Assembly (NCBI GenBank): GCA_041751095.1
Contig: JBGSYC010000200.1
Location: forward strand, 16,954-80,953
Direction of reading: 5' to 3'
DNA length: 64,000 bases
DNA from: JADCRZ01 sp041751095
GTDB lineage: Bacteria > Bacteroidota > Bacteroidia > Chitinophagales > Chitinophagaceae
Positions 60,415 through 64,000 of this stretch are shown piece after piece (the first letter of the stretch is position 1; every line of letters begins with the position of its first letter). Under the pieces are notes generated by a model. It did not search any database and was not told the DNA's origin. It saw only the letters and a program-made list of their open reading frames with translations. A program made the position numbers and the translations under genes.

Positions 60415-61413
60415 ATGAAAGCGATAATTCCCGTAGCTGGTGCAGGCACTAAGCTGCGTCCTCATACATATACCCAGCCAAAAGCCCTGATTCCCCTGGC
60501 GGGCAAAACGATTTTAAGCATCATCATGGATCAGCTTGAAAATGCTGGTATCCGTGAATTCATTTTCATCGTTGGTTACCTTGGTGATAAAATTCAGGAT
60601 TATGTAGAAGAGAGATACCCTTCATTAACCACGCATTTCGTGCAGCAGAATGAAAGGCATGGTATCGGTCACGCTATATTTCTTACGAGAGGTCTTGTAA
60701 ATGATGACGAGGTTTTTGTCGTATTGGGCGATTCGATTTGCGAGTATAACGTCCAGGAAGTTCTGGATAGCCCCCATTCAGTTGTGGGCGTAAAACGTGT
60801 TGATGACCCTCGTGACTTTGGTGTAGCTGAAATAAATGAAGACGGTTTCATCAGCCGGGTAGTTGAAAAACCGCACATTCCCAAATCCAATATGGCTTTG
60901 GTTGGTATCTACCGGATCAAGGAGACTTCTATATTATTTGATTGTCTGGAAAGCAATATCCGCAACAACCTGATGAGCTATGGTGAATATAACCTTACCG
61001 ACGCACTTGAATGTATGATCCTCCAGGGCGCTAAAATATATCCTTATAAAGTACAGAACTGGTTCGACTGTGGTAAGAAGGAAACCCTGCTGCAGACAAA
61101 TGCCACGCTGCTGAAGAAATTTGGTCACATCATCTCCGAAGACCACCTTTTCGCAAATACCATCATTATTCAGCCGGTGAGCATTGCAGCCGGGTGCGAC
61201 ATAAAAAATTCAATTATCGGGCCTAATGTTGCTATAGGTGAGAAAGTGACCATTAACTATTCCATTATTAAAGATTCCATAATCGGGGCCTTTGCTAATC
61301 TTAACGATATTGTGCTTACACATTCACTTATCGGGAGTGATACAGAACTTAAGGGCGAAAGCCGCAGCCTTAATATAGGCGATAACACGGAAATAGACCT
61401 GGGGAAGAGTTGA
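60415..61413 (+). CDS. Sugar-phosphate nucleotidyltransferase
   Basis: This 332-residue enzyme of the NTP-transferase family resembles glucose-1-phosphate thymidylyl/uridylyltransferases, which make NDP-sugars for surface polysaccharides. The N-terminal nucleotide loop GAGTKLRPHTYTQPKALIPLAGK has Lys where the usual arginine of GxGTRLxP stands. FVVLGDSICEY and RVVEKPHIPKSNMALVGIY are family landmarks. The C-terminal 90 residues form a left-handed beta-helix of hexapeptide type (SIIGPNVAIGEKVTI). Which sugar and nucleotide are used cannot be told. Confidence 0.85.
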   Translation: MKAIIPVAGAGTKLRPHTYTQPKALIPLAGKTILSIIMDQLENAGIREFIFIVGYLGDKIQDYVEERYPSLTTHFVQQNERHGIGHAIFLTRGLVNDDEVFVVLGDSICEYNVQEVLDSPHSVVGVKRVDDPRDFGVAEINEDGFISRVVEKPHIPKSNMALVGIYRIKETSILFDCLESNIRNNLMSYGEYNLTDALECMILQGAKIYPYKVQNWFDCGKKETLLQTNATLLKKFGHIISEDHLFANTIIIQPVSIAAGCDIKNSIIGPNVAIGEKVTINYSIIKDSIIGAFANLNDIVLTHSLIGSDTELKGESRSLNIGDNTEIDLGKS

Positions 61414-61553
61414 TTTTTTCAAAAGATATCAGTAGCATTACAGAGACTATGTATGCAGCACTAAATGATACTACCTGAAATCAGCAATCCAGGGTCTGAC
61501 GTGCTTTTAGCCCGGTCTTGTTTCATATTTTAAATAACATTCCAGAAGTTGCC

Positions 61554-62504
61554 ATGTTCAGTAACCGTGTGACCAGGCTTTTGAATACCCGGTATCCGAT
61601 CATTCAGGCAGGAATGGTGTGGACAAGTGGATGGCGCCTGGCGGCGGCAGTAAGCAATTCAGGAGCTTTGGGATGTTTAGGCAGCGGAAGCATGTACCCT
61701 GATGTCTTACTGGAACATATTCGCAAATGTAAGGATGCTACAAACAGGCCTTTTGCGGTAAATGTGCCGCTTTTATATCCGGAAATTGAAAGGCATATTG
61801 AAATAATTATTCAGGAGAGAGTGCCGGTTGTAATTACATCGGCAGGTAATCCGAAGACGTGGACAAATGTATTAAAAAAGAACGGAATCATAGTACTGCA
61901 TGTTGTAAGTAGTAGTAAATTCGCAATGAAAGCTGAAGAAGCAGGTTGTGATGCCGTAATTGCAGAAGGTTTTGAAGCAGGGGGTCACAATGGAAGGGAG
62001 GAGACTACTTCAATGGTACTTGTGCCGGCCGTAACAGGGGCGGTAAAGATCCCTGTAATTGCAGCGGGCGGTATTGCCACCGGAAGGCAGATGTTGGCGG
62101 CCATAGCCCTTGGTGCCGGGGGTGTTCAGGTGGGTACCCGTTTTGTTGCTACCAACGAGTCGTCTTCGCATCCCTCGTTTAAACGTGCGGTAATTGACAG
62201 CAGCGAAGGACAAACTTTTTTAAGCTTAAAGAAGCTTGTGCCTGTCAGGTTGCTTAAGAATAAATTTTTTGAAGAAGTGCATGCAGCAGAGTTGCGGGGT
62301 GCATCTGAAGAAGAACTAATGCTATTGCTTGGCCGGTCGAGGGCAAAAAAAGGAATGTTTGATGGTGACATAGAGCACGGGGAGCTGGAAATTGGACAAG
62401 TGAGTGCATTGGTAAACGACATTCTGCCCGCCGCTGAAGTTGTTGAATTATTATGGAAAGAATACACCAATGGTCTCCAGTCGCTCATCCAACAATCATC
62501 ATAA
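61554..62504 (+). CDS. Nitronate monooxygenase / FabK-like flavoprotein
   Basis: This 316-residue FMN-binding TIM-barrel protein of the 2-nitropropane dioxygenase family starts at the ATG giving MFSNRVTRLLNTRYPIIQAG; an upstream TTG start is less likely. The FMN sites are PIIQAGMVW near the start and AAGGIATGRQMLAAIALGAG plus VQVGTRFVATNES in the middle; EGFEAGGHNGRE carries the conserved histidine. Family members act as nitronate monooxygenases or, as FabK, as enoyl-ACP reductases; the sequence alone does not separate these. A small secreted protein starts three bases after its stop. Confidence 0.82.
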   Translation: MFSNRVTRLLNTRYPIIQAGMVWTSGWRLAAAVSNSGALGCLGSGSMYPDVLLEHIRKCKDATNRPFAVNVPLLYPEIERHIEIIIQERVPVVITSAGNPKTWTNVLKKNGIIVLHVVSSSKFAMKAEEAGCDAVIAEGFEAGGHNGREETTSMVLVPAVTGAVKIPVIAAGGIATGRQMLAAIALGAGGVQVGTRFVATNESSSHPSFKRAVIDSSEGQTFLSLKKLVPVRLLKNKFFEEVHAAELRGASEEELMLLLGRSRAKKGMFDGDIEHGELEIGQVSALVNDILPAAEVVELLWKEYTNGLQSLIQQSS

Positions 62505-62507
62505 CTT

Positions 62508-62930
62508 ATGAAAGTGCTACAACAATTCGCAGTGCTTCTTGCAGTAGTAATTTTCGGGCAGTCTGTTAAGGCAAATACAGGTGGCATTGAGCCCGATATT
62601 AACAGCACCGAAGGCGCGGTTGTGCATGGCTACGTAATAAACGCGGTTACCAGGAAGCCTGTGACAGGCGTAACCGTTTCTATTGCTTCAAACAAAGTAC
62701 AGCCAGGCAAAGAAGTACAATCAGACGCTACCGGGCACTTTCGGATATCAAGGCTGCCGGCGGGCGAAGTAAGCCTTATTTTTGAAAAGAAAGGATTCAG
62801 GTTATTCAAACGTGACATGCCGCCGCTCCGCGACGGGATGACTGCAAGAATTGCTGTCGAAGTTCAGCCGGTTTCAGAAGTAAGCGGCGGAAATGAAGTA
62901 TGGCATCCTTTTTTTAAATTTCTCGATTAA
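62508..62930 (+). CDS. Secreted carboxypeptidase-regulatory-like domain protein
   Basis: This 140-residue protein has a signal peptide (MKVLQQFAVLLAVVIFGQSV) and one CarboxypepD_reg-like immunoglobulin domain: VVHGYVINAVTRKPVTGVTV, SDATGHFRISRLPAGEVSL and FEKKGFRLFKR. In Bacteroidota this domain usually begins TonB-dependent receptors, but here it stands alone. It starts three bases after the flavoprotein and ends before a strong hairpin terminator. Role unknown. Confidence 0.8.
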   Translation: MKVLQQFAVLLAVVIFGQSVKANTGGIEPDINSTEGAVVHGYVINAVTRKPVTGVTVSIASNKVQPGKEVQSDATGHFRISRLPAGEVSLIFEKKGFRLFKRDMPPLRDGMTARIAVEVQPVSEVSGGNEVWHPFFKFLD

Positions 62931-62953
62931 TTCGCTGTACAAGTACAAACAGG

Positions 62954-62975
62954 AAAAGGGGCGCGTGCCCCTTTT
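62954..62975. terminator. Bidirectional terminator
   Basis: AAAAGGGGC and GCCCCTTTT form a perfect 9-bp stem around a four-base loop. The A-run and T-run allow use from both sides, between the convergent secreted-protein and coiled-coil genes. Confidence 0.85.
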
Positions 62976-63006
62976 GTTATGTCATAAAGCGAAGCCTGAT
63001 ATCTAC

Positions 63007-63909
63007 CTATTCCTGGTCGATGGTAAAATTGCCATTTTGATTTTCTAACAGCAGGCTGTCTTTCTTCAACCAGGGTTTATATTTATCAACTACCGCCTGA
63101 GGCTGTTTTTTTCCGTTAATAGAAAGCGCTCCGTTTTTGTAGGTGATGGTGTAATCGTCTTTTGTATTCAGCAGCCCGTCTTTTTCCATTTCCCCGATCA
63201 TTGACCGGTATGATTGGAGTTCTTCCTTTGTCTTGTTGATGTCGGCTTTCGCTTTTTCCAGTTCTGCTTTAATAGATTCTTTATTGATGCCCGCTTCTTT
63301 TTTTACTTTGTCGAGTTCCCTTGAAAGTTCTGCTTTTTGTTTCTCCAGGTCGTGGCGGGTTATCTCCAGATCCCTTTTTATTTTATCGAAATCAATTGTT
63401 GCAGCTTCTTTCAGGCTTTTCCTTGCATCTTTCATGGCCTGCTGCAATTCTTTTTCCAGGCTCTTCCAGTTGGTACTATCTTTTATTTCTGAAAGTGCGC
63501 TCCTGATGTCTTTCTCCATCGTGTCCAGGTCTATTTTTTTAACAGCACTCTCTGCTTCAAGCCTGATCCTGTTCATGTCAATTTTTTTCATGGCCTCGTC
63601 AAGCTTATTGTGCAGTTTCTCAACATCTATCTTACTTATGGCTTCCTGTATCTGATGTTGCATCTTATCCAGTTCCTTTTGCTGTAATTTATGGTCAAGT
63701 TGCTCTATAGCCCTGTTGAGCTGCTCAAGGTGATCGTCGATATTCGACGGCTGTTCCCTGTGGAGTCTTTTTTCAGGAAGAGTGTCTGACGTCACCGTGT
63801 TTAACTGGCCTGCGCCGGTTGCTGAATTCACCTTCCAGCCAAGGTTTATGAAACCTGCCAGGAGGATCGCCACGAAATAAAGGTTTGCCTTAGCGGATGA
63901 TAAAAACAT
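63007..63909 (-). CDS. Membrane-anchored or secreted coiled-coil protein
   Basis: This 300-residue protein has one N-terminal hydrophobic segment (about 8-24, ANLYFVAILLAGFINLGW), a signal peptide or anchor. Residues about 55-230 are an almost unbroken coiled coil with repeating units (EAISKIDVEKLHNKLDEAMK, KIDMNRIRLEAESAVKKIDL). The last 60 residues are a small beta unit (YTITYKNGALSINGKKQP). I do not recognise the family; such proteins are often encoded near BlaI/M56 or PadR regulators in Bacteroidota. An ordered operator array lies directly upstream. Confidence 0.75.
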   Translation of the reverse strand: MFLSSAKANLYFVAILLAGFINLGWKVNSATGAGQLNTVTSDTLPEKRLHREQPSNIDDHLEQLNRAIEQLDHKLQQKELDKMQHQIQEAISKIDVEKLHNKLDEAMKKIDMNRIRLEAESAVKKIDLDTMEKDIRSALSEIKDSTNWKSLEKELQQAMKDARKSLKEAATIDFDKIKRDLEITRHDLEKQKAELSRELDKVKKEAGINKESIKAELEKAKADINKTKEELQSYRSMIGEMEKDGLLNTKDDYTITYKNGALSINGKKQPQAVVDKYKPWLKKDSLLLENQNGNFTIDQE

Positions 63910-63924
63910 AAGATTTATTTTTAT

Positions 63925-63962
63925 TACGAAATTGTTCGTATAAATATACGATAGATATCGTA
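63925..63962. promoter_or_regulatory. Operator array of four alternating half-sites
   Basis: Three overlapping 6-4-6 inverted repeats follow one another: TACGAA-ATTG-TTCGTA (63925-63940), TCGTAT-AAAT-ATACGA (63936-63951) and TACGAT-AGAT-ATCGTA (63947-63962). Their centres are exactly 11 bp apart, so ACGA and TCGT half-sites alternate on one face of the helix. It ends 15 bp before the ATG of the coiled-coil gene and is well placed for cooperative repressor binding. Confidence 0.7.
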
Positions 63963-64000
63963 ATAAATCAGGCGGAAAACTTTTTTTTCATTTTTTAACA

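Noticed and set aside
1..64000. rRNA, tRNA or insertion-sequence genes
   Set aside because: All spacers over 100 bp were read; none shows tRNA-like clover-leaf sequence, rRNA motifs or transposase coding.

Overview
The window looks like a chromosomal segment of a Bacteroidota bacterium, most probably family Chitinophagaceae. The reasons are: several promoters match the Bacteroidota pattern (TTG, 18-20 nt, TAnnTTTG); ribosome-binding sites are mostly absent and TTG/GTG starts occur; lineage-typical families are present (DUF4136, DUF4293, DUF6427, the Bacteroidota FtsL-like protein, MurE with a meso-DAP DNPR motif, an FtsI with a PASTA domain); and the division cluster lacks murF, ddl and murB. 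No rRNA, tRNA, CRISPR array, integrase or transposase gene was seen.

Layout. 1-0.9 kb: the end of atpD, then atpC and a terminator. 0.9-6 kb: two cell-envelope proteins, YqgE, an orphan sensor kinase and queA. 6-23.7 kb: a complete dcw (division and cell wall) cluster, mraZ-rsmH-ftsL-ftsI-murE-mraY-murD-ftsW-murG-murC-ftsQ-ftsA-ftsZ. It is preceded by three 10-bp-period MraZ boxes and a cluster of DnaA boxes, and closed by a strong terminator. These genes make lipid II precursors, flip or polymerise peptidoglycan, and build the Z ring. 23.8-30.2 kb: an epimerase-like protein, an active/inactive pair of secreted M16 peptidases, and an ABC-2 transporter operon.

30.2-36 kb is the accessory region. 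On the minus strand, an AT-rich restriction-modification unit runs methyltransferase, restriction-enzyme-like protein, and a 53-aa gene that is easily missed. Downstream lies the relic of a second restriction enzyme of the BglII/BstYI type whose catalytic middle has been deleted. A short repeat has been inserted into the methyltransferase gene and now encodes its C-terminal tail. Divergently, a 905-aa protein fuses a RelE-like domain, a UvrD-type SF1 helicase and ankyrin-like repeats, with a possible 56-aa gene just upstream. This is the best candidate in the window for an undescribed defence-type system.

36-64 kb returns to core functions: a fatty-acid oxidation fusion protein, metG, tandem S66 LD-carboxypeptidases, tandem alpha/beta hydrolases, a KUP potassium transporter, purQ, a two-gene DsbD-like system in which the redox cysteines have moved to a separate small protein, an ECF sigma factor, uvrA, glyA, a sugar nucleotidyltransferase, a nitronate monooxygenase-like enzyme, and a coiled-coil protein behind a striking four-half-site operator array. 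Intergenic regions carry many small tandem and inverted repeats, each described separately.
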